From contig JANEZZ010001642.1 of NCBI GenBank assembly GCA_026122225.1, positions 372,001 to 436,000 of the forward strand: a stretch of 64,000 nucleotides of DNA, in the 5' to 3' direction. Under the pieces are notes generated by a model that saw only the letters and a list, made by a program, of their open reading frames with translations, had not been told where the DNA came from and made no database searches. Both the position numbers and the translations under genes were made by a program. Origin of the DNA: Heloderma charlesbogerti. Lineage: Eukaryota > Chordata > Lepidosauria > Squamata > Helodermatidae. This document shows, piece after piece, positions 45,701-57,920 of this stretch (within the stretch, counting starts at the first letter, position 1; each line of letters starts with the position of its first letter).

Positions 45701-48700
45701 TCATTGAAGAGAATGTTTTTTGATTTCAAAATAAAGGTATCTTACTGGAAAAAGAACAGTCTGGTGTCTCTAAAAGCTTCTAGACTGTAACCATATTGCC
45801 AAACCATTTTCAACAAATTTTGTGCTGTCACAATGAACTTGGCAGATCCAATATTCACAGCTTTTAAATTGTCTTAAAACGGTGAAAAACACATGGAATC
45901 TTAATGACCATTTACAGCTGTCAAAAATTGGTGGTGGAATTTTCTGCTTTGCAAATGATGACAGTTTTGCTAAGGTAGGGTTGCTCTGGAGTAGACAAGT
46001 GGCATTTTATCTGTTGGGATTTTTCTTTGAAGAAAGAATAATGGAACATTATCTTTAAAAACAACATTAGAAGAGGGATATGGGTGAAGTTTTCAACTTT
46101 GATAATAATATCTGTAATTTTATTGATGAATTAACATATTTGCACACTTCTACACCATGACTACTGCTGGATGTGTTCCTATCTCTGTACAGCTTACACT
46201 TTACCAGTGGTAGTTTAGTGTTAAATTACTCATTGAAGATCTGGTAGTAGTTCACTCCTATTTCCCATGGATTCCATGGAAGAGATATATTAATGGTTCT
46301 GTCCGCCTGGACAGAAATAGTTGGGGTAGAAAGTGTCCTTTTAAAAAGTAACATCAATCCCTACCTTATTCAGAATATAGGATAGCCTCTTTTCATGAGG
46401 ACAAAGCCAAGAGGAACAGAAATAGCTTGCTGCTAATTAAGGGGGATTGTTAACAGTACAGTACTGCTTTATTGAGGAAGTTAATGTGGAATTAACTCCT
46501 GCTCTTTAAAAAGGTAGGGGCAAACTCACCTCTTAAGCTTAAGTTCTGTTTAGAGCAAAAGCTAATAATGATGGAATGACTTTGATGGAATAACTTTGAC
46601 AGCACATTGAGCATATCTGCATACAGCATGCTATGTGGGTTGTGAGTCTAATCTGCATTTGATCTGGGGAAAGGTATTGCTTATATAATGCACGCAGTTA
46701 TTCCCAGCAGTGCTTTATTGTCTTTCAGAGATTTGTGAGAGTTTATTTCAATCTTTTCAAAAACAAATTTTGATTTTCGAAATGGAAGTGGAAACAGTTA
46801 TTCACAAATTAACTGTCTCTGTTCCTTTCCTATCTTTTACCTCTCAAGTATTCTAGAAATGTCACAGAAATATGTTATACTTCTCTTCAGAGCTATATAA
46901 GAGCTATATATTTAAGCTATATAAAATCATAGAATTCTAGAATTGGATGGAACCAAATGAATTGCCCAGTTCAGGCCCTATCTCAACCCAAGGCAGATCT
47001 TGCAAACAGGGTAGAATAATGAAAGATGAAAACCTGTTGGAGTGATGACATTGATTTACTTACTGCATTCATATAGTGCATTTCTGTCAAGCATTCTAAG
47101 TGGTTTACAATTTAAAATGCTAAAGCAAAAAGTTAAAGAAGACAAATTAAAACATCTGCTGGCTTAAAGAGGCTTCTCTTCTGCTTTCCCTTCAAGGTAA
47201 GTGTCTCATAAAGTTGGGCAGGGGAAAATTGGGGGTGTGGGCTGCCCCCAACAGTTCTCTCTCAGTGATCTCTTTATGGCATGAATTTATTAGCTTGGCC
47301 AATTCTACCCTTCCATCTTTCCCTCTTGCACAAGGCTCTTTAAGTAGCCCTAGGGAGAAGTAATAGGAAGTATCCTCTTAATTTGAGTTAAGTGGAGTTA
47401 TATCTGTATGGAACAGTGTTGATCTGTTTAAAGAACAAATATTGCCAAGTGTTCTTATCCAAGAATCTACTTCAGTACATAGGTGATGCAGAGAGAGGAC
47501 AAACTGGGTGCTTAATTTTGTGGGGAATATTCTGTCATGCTCAACAAAAGTATATAATGGTAGCTCATTTCTCTTTAACTATTAATATGTTTGATAGCTT
47601 CACGGGAAAGGGGGCAAGGTATTGATAACAGCACAGGGTTATCTCAGGCCTTGCCGAGCGACATCCTGATAGAGTGATGCAAAAGCTGCCATTGGTTATA
47701 CACTTGTTTTATTTACCCCTATGTCACAGAGCAAGAGTGTATATGGTAAAGAACCTCCCAGATGCTTGTGCAACATGTGAGCGTACAGCTCTTCCCCCAC
47801 CAACCAGTTGCCCCTGCACAACTTATTTTCGGGGTCACACTGCAAATTCATGCAGCGAATGATGTGTGTTTTTTGAGTCTAATTTAACAGGAACTCTTAA
47901 AAAAAAAACCTCAGGCTTTAAGGTTATACATGCGTACTCAGTGAGAGTAAGGCCTATTGAACTAGTCTAAATTCTGAGTAGATGTGCGTAGGATTGCACT
48001 GTAAGTCCCTGTGCCAGTGTGGTGATTTTTAAAAAAAAAAATAGAGTTCCTGTTAAGTGAGGTTTAAAAAATAGGGCTTCTAAGATGAACACTAGTTTAT
48101 GTAAAATGTTTTGCAGGTTGTGGTCTTGAAATTTTAGGTGGGGAAAATGAACAGAGAAGATATTGCACTCTGTAATATGTCTGAGGAAGCAGAAGTCATT
48201 CAGTGAAGTTAAGCTCTGACAGGATTAAAAGGATGAGACATTGTGTTTTCATATAACTGATCTGCTGCTTGTATCGCCATGGAATATTGTGATGTCAGAA
48301 AGGAATGTCAGAACTTCAGCACTGGATGGCTAACCCAGAGATGTTGTGAGGATGATGAATTATGCAATTTGACTCGCTCTTTCTAGATTATGCATTGACA
48401 ACAGAAACATGTTAAATTAAAACCATTGTTTAAGATTTGTGTGCTGTAACTGTGTGTGTATCACAGGCAAAATATCTTTGTGAAATGCTCCATTGATAAC
48501 TGGTAGCTTGATGTAGATGCTGGATAAAAACACTTAGCAATATTTGCTGAGAAGTTCTCCCACATCGGCTTCTTCTTAATACCTCTATTTCGGAAGAGAG
48601 AAAGTGTGTGTGTGTGTGTGTGTGTGTATGAACCGCCCAGAGAGCTCCGGCTATTGGGCGGTATAGAAAATAAATAAATAAATAAATAAATAAATATTGC

Positions 48701-48735
48701 TATAATATATGTATTTTCCTTCCATGTTTTAACAG
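42791..48735. other. EIF2B3 intron 3, right part
   Basis: No host exon or RNA gene was recognised over about 5.9 kb. Small pieces include a reversed CR1 tip near 46925-46990 (ATCATAGAATTCTAGAATTG), an L2-like tail near 47060-47150, a short foldback repeat at 47932-48010 (ATGCGTACTCAGTGAGAGTA ... GTGCGTAGGATTGCACTG), and simple repeats at 48605-48695. Confidence 0.6.
48605..48695. repeat. (TG)n, SINE/LINE tail CCGCCCAGAGAGCTCCGGC, (AAAT)n
   Basis: A GT run (48605-48627) is followed by AACCGCCCAGAGAGCTCC and GGCTATTGGGCGGTATAGAA and then AAATA repeats. The middle is a tail shared by many squamate retroposons; its GCCCAGAGAGCTCCGGCTATTGGGC part forms a small hairpin. It lies 41 bp before exon 4. 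Confidence 0.75.
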
Positions 48736-48895
48736 ACAGATGTGCTGGTACTGAGTTGCGATCTGATTACAGATGCTGCTCTTCATGAAGTAGTGGACTT
48801 ATTCCGAGCCCATGATGCCACACTCTCTATGTTGATGAAGAAAGCTTATGAGCCGACAGAGCTTGTACCGGGACAAAAAGGGAAGAAAAAGCTAG
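48736..48895 (+). CDS. EIF2B3: EIF2B3 exon 4
   Basis: This 160-bp exon is entered in phase 0 and left in phase 1. The acceptor is TTTTAACAG|ACA and the donor CTAG|GTAAGT. It encodes [20 protein letters not shown], then [20 protein letters not shown] and [12 protein letters not shown], collinear with vertebrate eIF2B gamma. The SCDLITD stretch corresponds to the acidic metal/nucleotide site of active nucleotidyltransferases. The [13 protein letters not shown] segment is the least conserved part and differs by a few residues and about one position in length from mammals. Skipping exon 3 or 4 alone would shift the frame; skipping both (300 bp) would not. Confidence 0.96.
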
Positions 48896-48997
48896 GTAAG
48901 TGGATACTCTTTAGTCTAGAATTCTGACTGCTGACCTTGTCACAGGGATTGGCAGCTGTTGCAGAATATGACAATTTAAAAAAAAAAATCAGTCAGT

Positions 48998-49287
48998 GGG
49001 CAGTATCCTATGCTGCTCCTGCGCTAGCGGAGCAGACATCTCACACAACAAGAACTAGCGGTCCCTGAAATAACTCCAGAAATTAGTGACAATGCTCATT
49101 TCTGGAACTGGGCAGGTCAGTGGAGCTCACAGGAGGGAGCTCCACTGACATGTCTTGTTCTGGAAATAAGCATGTCTGCTAATTTCTGGCGTTATTTCAG
49201 GAACTGCTACTTCCTGTTGCTCTAGCAGTTTGTTCTGCTGGCGCAACAAAACTAGGGGAAGCACAGCGGCAGTATAGGATACTGCCC
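48998..49287. repeat. Foldback repeat family 5
   Basis: The termini GGGCAGTATCCTAT and ATAGGATACTGCCC are perfect inverted copies, and inner arms such as CCTGAAATAACTCCAGAAAT / ATTTCTGGCGTTATTTCAGG and GGAGCTC / GAGCTCC also pair. The 290-bp unit folds end to end and sits 100 bp after exon 4. A non-autonomous DNA element is likely. One copy was seen. Confidence 0.78.
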
Positions 49288-49387
49288 AGAACCTGTAAAC
49301 TGGAATGTACTCCAATTCATCTCTACAGTTATCTACAAAACCTATTTATAGTCTTAGTGTTATTGCCATGTTGTTCTGATAACAATG

Positions 49388-49519
49388 GGTAGAATCCAAT
49401 GTTAGTCCTATGTAGAGTAGACCCACTGAACTGAATGAGACTTGTTAGTCACAACTAACTTAACTCCCATTCATTTCAAAGTGTCTACTCTATGTAAGAC
49501 TAACATTGGATGCTACCCA
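49388..49519. repeat. Foldback repeat family 2, copy 2
   Basis: GGTAGAATCCAATGTTAGTC followed by CTATGTAGAGTAGACCCACTG pairs with the reversed arm ending GTAAGACTAACATTGGATGC, around GTTAGTCACAACTAAC. This is the best-preserved copy of the family in the window. Confidence 0.82.
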
Positions 49520-49756
49520 ATATCTCCACATACAGAAAAGGAAATTTCAAGCCCTATGGCCAGCTGAGGTAAATCCTGCTGTCAACAACATACATTTCTC
49601 TTACTCTTGTACTATGTCCTGGCAAGAGAATCTGAGGATTCTACTATATTCTTTGTTGCAGAATGTTTAATTATTTGGTACAAAATTTGAATTGGCCTGA
49701 TTACAGAATCAGAGAAATAAATGATTAAATACCAGATATAAATTGTGCAACAGCCT

Positions 49757-50180
49757 GGTTCTCACTCCACCACAATCCAGGTTTTTTTTTAAACCCTGGC
49801 TTGTTGTGAATGAGGGGGAGTAAGAAAGCGTGCTGCTGCTTGATCGCTGCTGCTATAAGCAGAAGGAACTAAATAGCCTGGGGCGTTCTGCTCCTGGGTT
49901 GTTTAGCATTGCATGCGGACCAAGAACTCAGGGTTGTTGGGGGAGAGAGAACTAAGAGTTGGAACCCATGCTTAAAACCCAAGTTTTAACTCTGGGTTGT
50001 CTCTCTCCCCACCCACACCCCACCAATTCTAAAACAGCTCAGGGACAGAGCTGTCCTTGAGTCATTTAGCTTGTCCTGCTTGCAGCGGCAACAATCGGGT
50101 GGCAGAAATCAGCACACCCATTGCTCCTTCTCATTTGTGACAAACCAGGGCTTAAAAAACCCTGGGTTGTCGCATCCAAA
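49757..50180. repeat. Foldback repeat family 6
   Basis: The left arm AATCCAGGTTTTTTTTTAAA followed by CCCTGGCTTGTTGTGAATGA pairs with the right arm TCATTTGTGACAAACCAGGG followed by CTTAAAAAACCCTGGGTT. The inner part also contains GAACTCAGGGTTGTTGGGGG-type arms. The unit is about 420 bp, longer than the other foldbacks. One copy was seen. Confidence 0.65.
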
Positions 50181-51250
50181 CTCGGTCAATTGGTGTCGTA
50201 TACCGTGTTTTACTTCATGATGTTTATAATGACAATGTAAACAAAGTACCTGTTTAGGTTACCTCTCCCTTTTCTGCCTGGATAGAGGAAGCCCAAGTCC
50301 TAATCAGTTGTTAAGCATGAACAGGGCACATAAATATGAGATAGGTGCGCAGAGCTGCACACACTGGCCCTGCTCCCTGCATCCCCACCCATGCTGGGCC
50401 TTGCCTGCTCAGTTCCCAGCCTTGTAGCAAGATCTGAAGAGAGGCTCTGCTCATATTCACTTGATCGTGAGTAGCACTCTCTGTGATCAGGGACCCTGAT
50501 AAAGTAAGGACCCCAGTTGTACAGAGTTCTCACATGCAAGCAAACACGAGTAGAGGCCCTCTTCAGACCTCCCTGCTCAACACGAGTGTTTGTGTACCCC
50601 ATTCAGGATCTACGCCTGAACAGGCCTACAGTATCTCCTGAATAAAACTGCTGCTGCCTTGTTGCTTATACTGGTTGCTGGTTGTTCTCTTTAATCTTGA
50701 TATTGTCACTTTTAAAGGGAGATGACTTGGTTCTGGATTTTTTTCTGGTCACTTCATCTTTTGTCCCTAGCATGTGTCCAGGATCTAATTGTTAATGAAT
50801 GTTCTTGCATGAAACAATAAACCTCTCTACAATAACTGAGTGTGGAAAAAAAAATCTGATTTTTGATGAGAAGAGCAGCTTAGGAAGACACCCTCACCAT
50901 TACCGATTCTTCATAATGTACATTTTCAAGCAGTAATACAGATACAGTGCAAAAACATGAAATGAGTGCTGAAATTTACTCAGTTTGGGGCGGCTTGCTT
51001 TCTCTGCATGTATCTCTTTCAAATTATAGCTGTAGGGGGCCACACGTGATGCTTCCTGATCTTTCTTTGGTTCCTCCGCTGAAAAGCATTTGTATGCCAG
51101 AATTTTCAGGAATGCTGTCAGCTTTGATGAGCGAAGCTTGCTGTCATTTATGTATGAAGTGTTTCAGGTGGAATACTGACCAGTCCTGCTGTCATTAGAT
51201 AATGTTTAAGCAGGGCTGTAAAATGGTTGTGTTGTGATTTTCTACTTCAG
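50181..51250. other. EIF2B3 intron 4, right part
   Basis: No gene or repeat family was recognised. The intron ends in the acceptor GATTTTCTACTTCAG. Confidence 0.6.
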
Positions 51251-51362
51251 TGGAGCAGCGTGACTTCATCGGAGTGGATGACTCAGGAAAGAGGTTGCTC
51301 TTCATGGCCAACGAAGCAGATCTAGATGAAGAAATCGTCATTAAGAGATCCATCCTTCAGAA
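51251..51362 (+). CDS. EIF2B3: EIF2B3 exon 5
   Basis: This 112-bp exon is entered in phase 1 (completing a Val codon) and left in phase 2 before donor AA|GTAAGC. It encodes [20 protein letters not shown], then [18 protein letters not shown], matching the highly conserved segment of vertebrate eIF2B gamma that closes the nucleotidyltransferase-like fold. The next exon should begin with one base completing Lys and continue with a YPRIRFHTG-type sequence. No such exon was found before the window ends, so the remaining roughly 265 residues, including the left-handed beta-helix repeats, lie to the right. Confidence 0.96.
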
Positions 51363-51964
51363 GTAAGCTTTGGGTCTCTTTACAGTGAATTCATTTGGAG
51401 TAGGACAATACAGTAAAATGTGCTAACATCAAATAGGGTTGTTAAAGGGACTGAAATGCAAAGACCCAATTGCAGAAGTGAAAGGTAGCTCCTGTATGTA
51501 GCTAAAAAAAGGATTTAATTCTGTACCGATGTAATCAAAATTCTACACTCTCCCCCAAATCTCAATTCAGTGTGACCTATATAAAGTTTACAAATATTCA
51601 TTCATTCATTCATTTATAGGTTGCCTTCCAAGATTAACTCTCTCAAGGCAGCTCACAACAAGTTAAAACAATCTATAATTGTTTTAGATCTCCAGGTCTA
51701 TAACAATCTATTGCAAACCATAAAATTGTAATCTCAAACACACAAATGCATCTAAATATATTACTGCAGCAGCAGAAAAAACAATATCAGACTGAGCAGA
51801 TGGCATACGTTTTTTCACTTACTTTATATACTTTTATTTGGGTTTTGTTAGTGAAGGGTGTTGAAGTAATGTGGTGCCCCCAATTCCCAACCTGCTTAGC
51901 CAGTCCAGAAGGACAATATAAGACCTGCATTCTGTTCACACAGCGGCCAACTAGCTGCCTGTGC

Positions 51965-52465
51965 GAAGCCCATACGTAGGACATGTGCAAGAGCATCCTC
52001 CTGCTGGTTTTCCCCAGCAGGTATACATAGGCATACTGCCTCTAATACTGGAGGCCATACATAGCCATCATGTCTGGTAGCCATTCATAACCTTATCCTC
52101 CACGAATTTGTCTAGTCTCCTTTAAAAGCTATTCAAATTGGCAGCCATCACTACATTTTGTGATAGCGAATGCCATAATTTAACAAGGCACTGTGTGATG
52201 AAGTCCTTCCTTTTATCTGTCCTGAATCTCCACCGTTCATTTTCAAGGGATACCCCAGGTTGTAGTATTATATGAGAGAGGGGAAAAAATGTCTTCCTAT
52301 CCACTTTCTGCACACCTTGTATAATTTTGTACACCTCTATCGTGTATCCGCATACTTGCCTTTTTTCTAACTTAAACGGTCCCAGATGTTACAACCTTTC
52401 CTCATAGGGGTCCTTTTCTGCACCTTTTCCAGCTCTACAATATCAGTTTCGAGGTGCAGTGACCA
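51965..52465 (-). mobile_element. CR1 LINE 3' fragment
   Basis: On the minus strand the frame (52122-52334) encodes MYKIIQGVQKVDRKTFFPLS and RFRTDKRKDFITQCLVKLW, the CR1 C-terminus. Upstream, CNIWDRL and LEKVQKR belong to the same domain after a frame shift near 52360. The non-coding tail extends left to about 51965 and lacks a clear terminal repeat. Confidence 0.85.
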
Positions 52466-52590
52466 GAACTGTACCCATGGTTGATGGGACTGAAAGCTGT
52501 TGAGAGGTCTACGAGATGGCACTACCAGCTTAGGGAGAGCAACCATTCCTTTTGCTACACCAATTTCTCCATATTTGCTTACCATCTACT

Positions 52591-52724
52591 CCAGGGATGG
52601 GCAACTTGTGGTCCTTCAAATGTTTTACCCTACAACTCCCATCAGTCCTGGCCAGCATAACCAGTGGTGAAGGATGATGGAAGTTGTCTGGCAAAACATC
52701 TGGAGGGCCACAAGTTACCTACCC
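52591..52724. repeat. Foldback repeat family 1, diverged copy
   Basis: GGGATGGGCAACTTGTGGTC followed by CTTCAAATGTTTT pairs with AAAACATCTGGAGGGCCACA followed by AGTTACCTACCC. The centre is CCAGCATAACCAGTGG. Confidence 0.75.
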
Positions 52725-53804
52725 ATATCTACCCTATTATTGGAAAACCAGTACTATCAGCTGTTTTATCTTTTCAGACTCTTTGAGTATGAATAATAAT
52801 TATACTGAAGACCCTGTAGGAGGGAGTCAAAATACATATATTTGCATAGGTCATGTATATGTAAACAAGAATAATACCCTGGTTTTAGATTCAACATATA
52901 GGTACTTATGCTCTCCTTAAAAAAAAAAACAAAAAAAACTGGCCCTTTTTGATTCCTGTAGCAATTCTTCTGATTAAGAGACATGCAGAAATCACACACA
53001 GTACAGTCTTTTCTGGATTGTACCACTTCAGAATATGTCGGGAACTTCAAACTAAATGAGGGAATGCACCCTCATATCAAAATTCCCTGACTACAAAAAT
53101 ATTTCCTAAGCTTCACAGGGGAATAAGTGTGTTCGTTCATTCATTCATGTATTTTGTTCATTATAGGTATATCCTACTTTTCCTTTAAAGGTCTCAGTGG
53201 GCTCACATCCAGTAACTGATCGGGTTAATACCATCAACAATGCTGTAGCATTAGGTACTTGGGGAAGTAAAGTGTGTGAGTGAGAGTGAAAGAAATGGAT
53301 AAACGAACTGCTAAATAAGCTTTCTTGAAATGCCACTGAGGACAATGTTAAAATATGAATCCCAGAAGGATTTATTAAGAAGCGACTGCATAGCGTGCTG
53401 CCTCCAAGAAGGGAGGCATTGTTACGTTGCAGAATTTAGAACTGCTGCCAATGCAGGTTATTCTGCCTAATAGTCCCCTGCCTTTAGTATCACTTAAATG
53501 GTGTCTAGAATATATTGTAGATTGCTGCTGTGCCATGGATTCATGTTGAGCTTCAGTTTTGCAAGGAAATGCAGCTGCTGAAGAAACCCCCAATGTTCAT
53601 TCTGCCATACTACTTGAGTTGGGATAATAAGTGCAGCTCCCTTTCTTACCCAGCATGGTGGCATTACTGAGTTGTCTTTGTACTCACCTCTTTTTAGAGC
53701 TGGATTGATCTGAAAGGATTTTCTCCCAGTAATTCTAATGTACGGTGGATGTGTTGTTAGCTAGCTGGTATGCCAAAAGCCACTTATGTCTTTCCGCTCA
53801 ATGG

Positions 53805-53935
53805 GTTGGATCTAGACTTAGTCGCACTTAGACTGGACCCACTGAAATTAACAAGTTAATCATGACTAACCTAAGTCCCATTGATTTCAGTGGTCTGCTC
53901 TAAGTATGACTGTGTTTGGATCCATCCCAGTTTGT
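53805..53935. repeat. Foldback repeat family 2, copy 3
   Basis: GGTTGGATCTAGACTTAGTC pairs with the reversed GTATGACTGTGTTTGGATCC, around GTTAATCATGACTAAC. It has the same layout as the copies at 39500 and 49388. Confidence 0.75.
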
Positions 53936-56565
53936 TGCATTGTTTCTTGAGTTTACTTATTTGACTTTCTCGTCACTGGAGCAGGGACCTCAAAAAGCCT
54001 CGACTTGATTTCTGTAGCAAATGACATCCATTTAAATGTAAAACTAATAGAGAAGGAGCAAGTTGAGCTTCTCTGGGGAAGAGGTTTATAACTATAACTT
54101 TGATGCTGCCACTGAAAAGACCTGCCTCACATTATCACCCTCTGCAGTGGAAAGGGAGCATAGAGCCAGGTCTTCATAGAAGATATTAGTGTATGGGTAG
54201 ATTTATACAAGGAAAAGTTATTCATGAAGTATCTTTTTTTAGATAAGGGGGAAATAATAGGGTGATTATTTAGCTCTAGAAACTGCTATCCTGATGGAAG
54301 AGACCATGCCTTTCAGAATTATCAGTGATCTGCTGATAATACTAAATCAAGCGCATCTAGCCATTCTGGTAATGCTGAACTAGATCTTAAATTCCTGGAC
54401 TTTGGGGGGTGGGAGAGCCTAGTGGTTTTTTTCCTGGATGAAAACAAAATTTTGGAAAATTGAAGTATTTGCAGTATTTACCTGGATATCCATACTGTTC
54501 TGGTATAGTATCTTTTGAGCGCAAAAATAATATTTAAAATAGAGCTGTCTGATGAATCCAGAACTTCAGGTTCTGGAAAAGTGATTTGCACAAATCTTCT
54601 TAAACTTGCAGATAAAATATATATAGATAAAATATATAGCTACTGAAGTATATGTGTTGAAGTGACCAAGGACTGACACCAACCTGCTCCCTTGCCTCTG
54701 ACACCTGCCCCCTGCCTCCTTGTTCTTACCCCTTATTCGTTCTTCTCAGAAGAGAGTAGTAGCTAGCCCATCCCACTTCTGTTCTGCATCCTCTACTGGA
54801 GAGCAGCTCACACCTTAATTTATGCTTCTCACTGGCTTTTGCTAATATTTGTCTCTGCTCTCACATTCTCTTAATTTCATATTTCAGGCAATCTCTTTCA
54901 TAACTTGGTAAGGATCACCTAAATTCCTAGCTATACATGGGTTGAGAAGAACAGTAAAATCTTGGTTTTCCCACAAAGATATCCAGTTTGACTCCAAATG
55001 CCTACAAGGAATGGATGCTCTGTATCCAAGAAGACCACTGTAGTGCAACTGTGCACAACTCAGTGTCAGGGGACATATGAAAGGGACTGAGTCCTTTGTA
55101 TGTCTACCATATTGACCTAATGCCAGTTCAATCTTGGTGCCATAAGAAAACTTAATTCCATATTTACACTGGCCCTATCAATTTCCATTGTTACTTGCCA
55201 AGTTTTAGATGCACACAAGTTAGCTGAGATAAGGGAATCCTTATCTGAAAGCTGACCTAAGTGTTGGATAAACACATAACTTGTGCCAAAGGAAGAAGTG
55301 TTAAAATATCCTGAAATTAAACCCTGGGGGTAGATGTGAGATGGATGTTTGGATCTGGGCATTTCATATGTACTTTGAAGCCTTGCTTCAGCCCCCATCT
55401 CTCTAAGCATTTGGCAAGCCATGGAGTTAGAAAAATAATGAGAATTCCATTGGCTTTCCTTCCCCCTTCGAAGGTGGTGGTGGGGCTGAAATATTTGTTT
55501 TCAAAGAATGATTACTACGAGCAGGAAAATGCCTCACCTTAGACATTTATGGTTGCACAAAGAAAGACAGTAAAAGACATCTGTTGGAGCAAATCTAAAT
55601 TTGGAGCATTTCCTTTTAAAATGCTGTGGGTTGTTTTGAGGATGAGCTGTCCCCAATAAACCATCTGCCTTCGTGGGTGTTCCATCTGTGCAAATGCAGG
55701 TGCAGTGCTGCTTTGAGCGGATGTGCTAATAAATCACAGTGACAATCCGGACTACTCATTACCTCATTCAGAAAGGAATACCTCCTAAACGTGAGGGGTA
55801 ATCGCAAGAATCACTTTGAAGTGACTGAGCAGTCTTGTGTTAAATTTTACTCTCATACATGCAAAGGTGGTTGTTGTGTTTTCGCTTTTCCCGTGTCACA
55901 GTCTAAGGTGTAAATAAAAATGAGTCCTCTAAAGTTCTTACTGTGGGGGAAAAACATATTTTTGTGCACTAAGGCTAAAAACAAAAATGGTTAGGACGTT
56001 GGTACTTCTGATTCATGCAACTTTACTTAAAGCTGATTTTTTAAAAATGGGTGGATCCTGGATGAGGATCCACTCATTGCAATTTCTGTTTTTGTTACGA
56101 TGCTCCTCATGAAATTCTCTCTCTAAAAGCCAACTTGACTCCTATTTACCGTTTAGAATGTATCTCCATAACATAGTGCAGCTCCTATAAAGTACATATT
56201 TCAGGTTAATTTGGGATTTTATGTCAACGCTGAGGTTTTTACCATTTCCTCCGAGGCATCATAAATCATCATGATTAGAAAGGGGCTATCTAGCTAGACG
56301 GGCATGTTAAAGAGCTAGAAGAATTTTCTCCTTGGGAGAAACAGTGGATTCTCTCCCCCCGCTGCCAGCTATTTGCCATAAGTGGTGTGAGGATGGAACA
56401 CTTCTCCATGTTTGATTGCTGACTCTACAGTAATTTTGTGTGTGTGCACGTGCGCATGTCTTTGCATATGCTCCTGTCCTAATTTGTCTGGAACAGCCAT
56501 TATTTCCATATAAATATCTAGAGGAAATTGTCCTGGAAAGTACCAATTTGGGGAAGATTTTAAAT

Positions 56566-56632
56566 CAGCCATCCCCAACTTGGTGGCCTTCATACGTACT
56601 GGATTACAAGTCCCCTCATCCCCAGCTAGCAT
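56566..56632. repeat. Foldback repeat family 1, half copy
   Basis: CAGCCATCCCCAACTTGGTG and GATTACAAGTCCCCTCATCC with CCAGCTAGCATGG form the left arm and centre. The expected right arm is missing, apart from a possible CTCCTCAGATGTGT. Confidence 0.55.
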
Positions 56633-56705
56633 GGTACTCCTCAGATGTGTCAGAACATCCAAGAGCGTGTGCAAGGATATCTGTGTGCTCACCTGTAGAA
56701 CAGAT

Positions 56706-56853
56706 AATTTATTCCTCCTCCTCTCTTTCCTCTAAGGAGATCACAATGGCATATATGCTCCCTGCCCCACATTATCCTCACAGCAGCCCTTTGAGGTAGG
56801 TCACGCTTCCCCAGCCTTATATCAGCATGGTAATCTAACCACTACACCACTAG
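56706..56853 (-). mobile_element. tRNA-derived SINE, second type, reversed and internally deleted
   Basis: On the minus strand it starts TAGTGGTGTAGTGGTTAGAT (A-box head), then jumps to CTACCTCAAAGGGCTGCTGT and GAGGATAATGTGGGGCAGG, the middle and 3' part of the SINE at 40453. The B-box region is deleted. Confidence 0.7.
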
Positions 56854-57920
56854 TATGAATTTATGCTGGGTTGCAGGTGTGGGCAGTGCATGGAATAAGT
56901 TTAGAAGAGGAGTTGGAGCTCAAATGTGGAGAAACACTGTACTTGGGCTTTCATCTATTTTTCAGCATATTTTTTTTTATTCTACTGCTAACATTTTCTC
57001 TGAATACAGTGAGGGACGTTATTCCTAACTACAAAGATGGATGTATTGGTAGAATAAAAAGTAATGGAAAATGTTCTGTTAATATCATTGGTGTTTGTAC
57101 AACACACTAAATCTAAACTGAAGGGCACATTTGTTTTTAGAAAGGCTGAAAGCACTGTGTTAAGGCTTCTTTGGCTTCTAGGCTGGCTGTGTTATAGTGA
57201 TATTTTTCTCTCTCCCCTACCTTTCTGTACATTCTGTACAGGCACATTCAAGGCACTGTGAAAATGGAAAATAAAGTGATAAAATACTGGCTATAATCCA
57301 GTCTTCATGTGTACAGCTGTGCCTTTGGAAAGGATCACAATAGAGGCAAATGAGCTCCCATCCCCTGGCATGTGTAGATTGCAGTACACTGCCCATCATG
57401 CAGAACTGAAAGTTGTGCATGTATCCCTCTAAAACCCACGCATGCCTGAAGAGAGGTGAGGGAGAGGGCTGATTGGGCCCCATGTTGATCCTTTCTATGG
57501 ATGCTGCAGTGCCCAGAGAAGACTGGATCAATAAAAATGCCAGAATTCTCTTCAAGTGCAAACAGCTGTATGCATACAAAAACCAAGAAATGTTCTGAAA
57601 GCAAGCTAGAAACTAGTTTTAGTAGATTAAACTATATAAAACAGTCAAAGGTTCATGAAATTGTTTAAATTAGCTATACACTCTTAGAGAAATTGAAGAT
57701 CTGGTAGAGCAGATGTGTCTTCACTGGCTGCCTGAAGCTGAAAAGAGATGTAGCCTGATAGGCTTTGCTGGGGATGAATTCCAAAGTTTCAGTATCAAAT
57801 CATCCATCAACATGGTGTTGCCCCACTTTTCCCTGGCCAGAGCAGCAGCTGAATTTTAAACTTTCTCCTTCTTTGTAATATGTCATATGGCTTGCTTGTT
57901 TGAGTAATCTGGGAGATCTA

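Larger units (their letters stand above)
51363..57920. other. EIF2B3 intron 5, left part
   Basis: No further EIF2B3 exon was recognised. Repeats listed separately are a CR1 piece (51965-52465), foldbacks (52591, 53805, 56566) and a reversed SINE (56706). L2-like 3' tails may lie at 51595-51740 and 53125-53225. The rest is unassigned. Confidence 0.6.
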
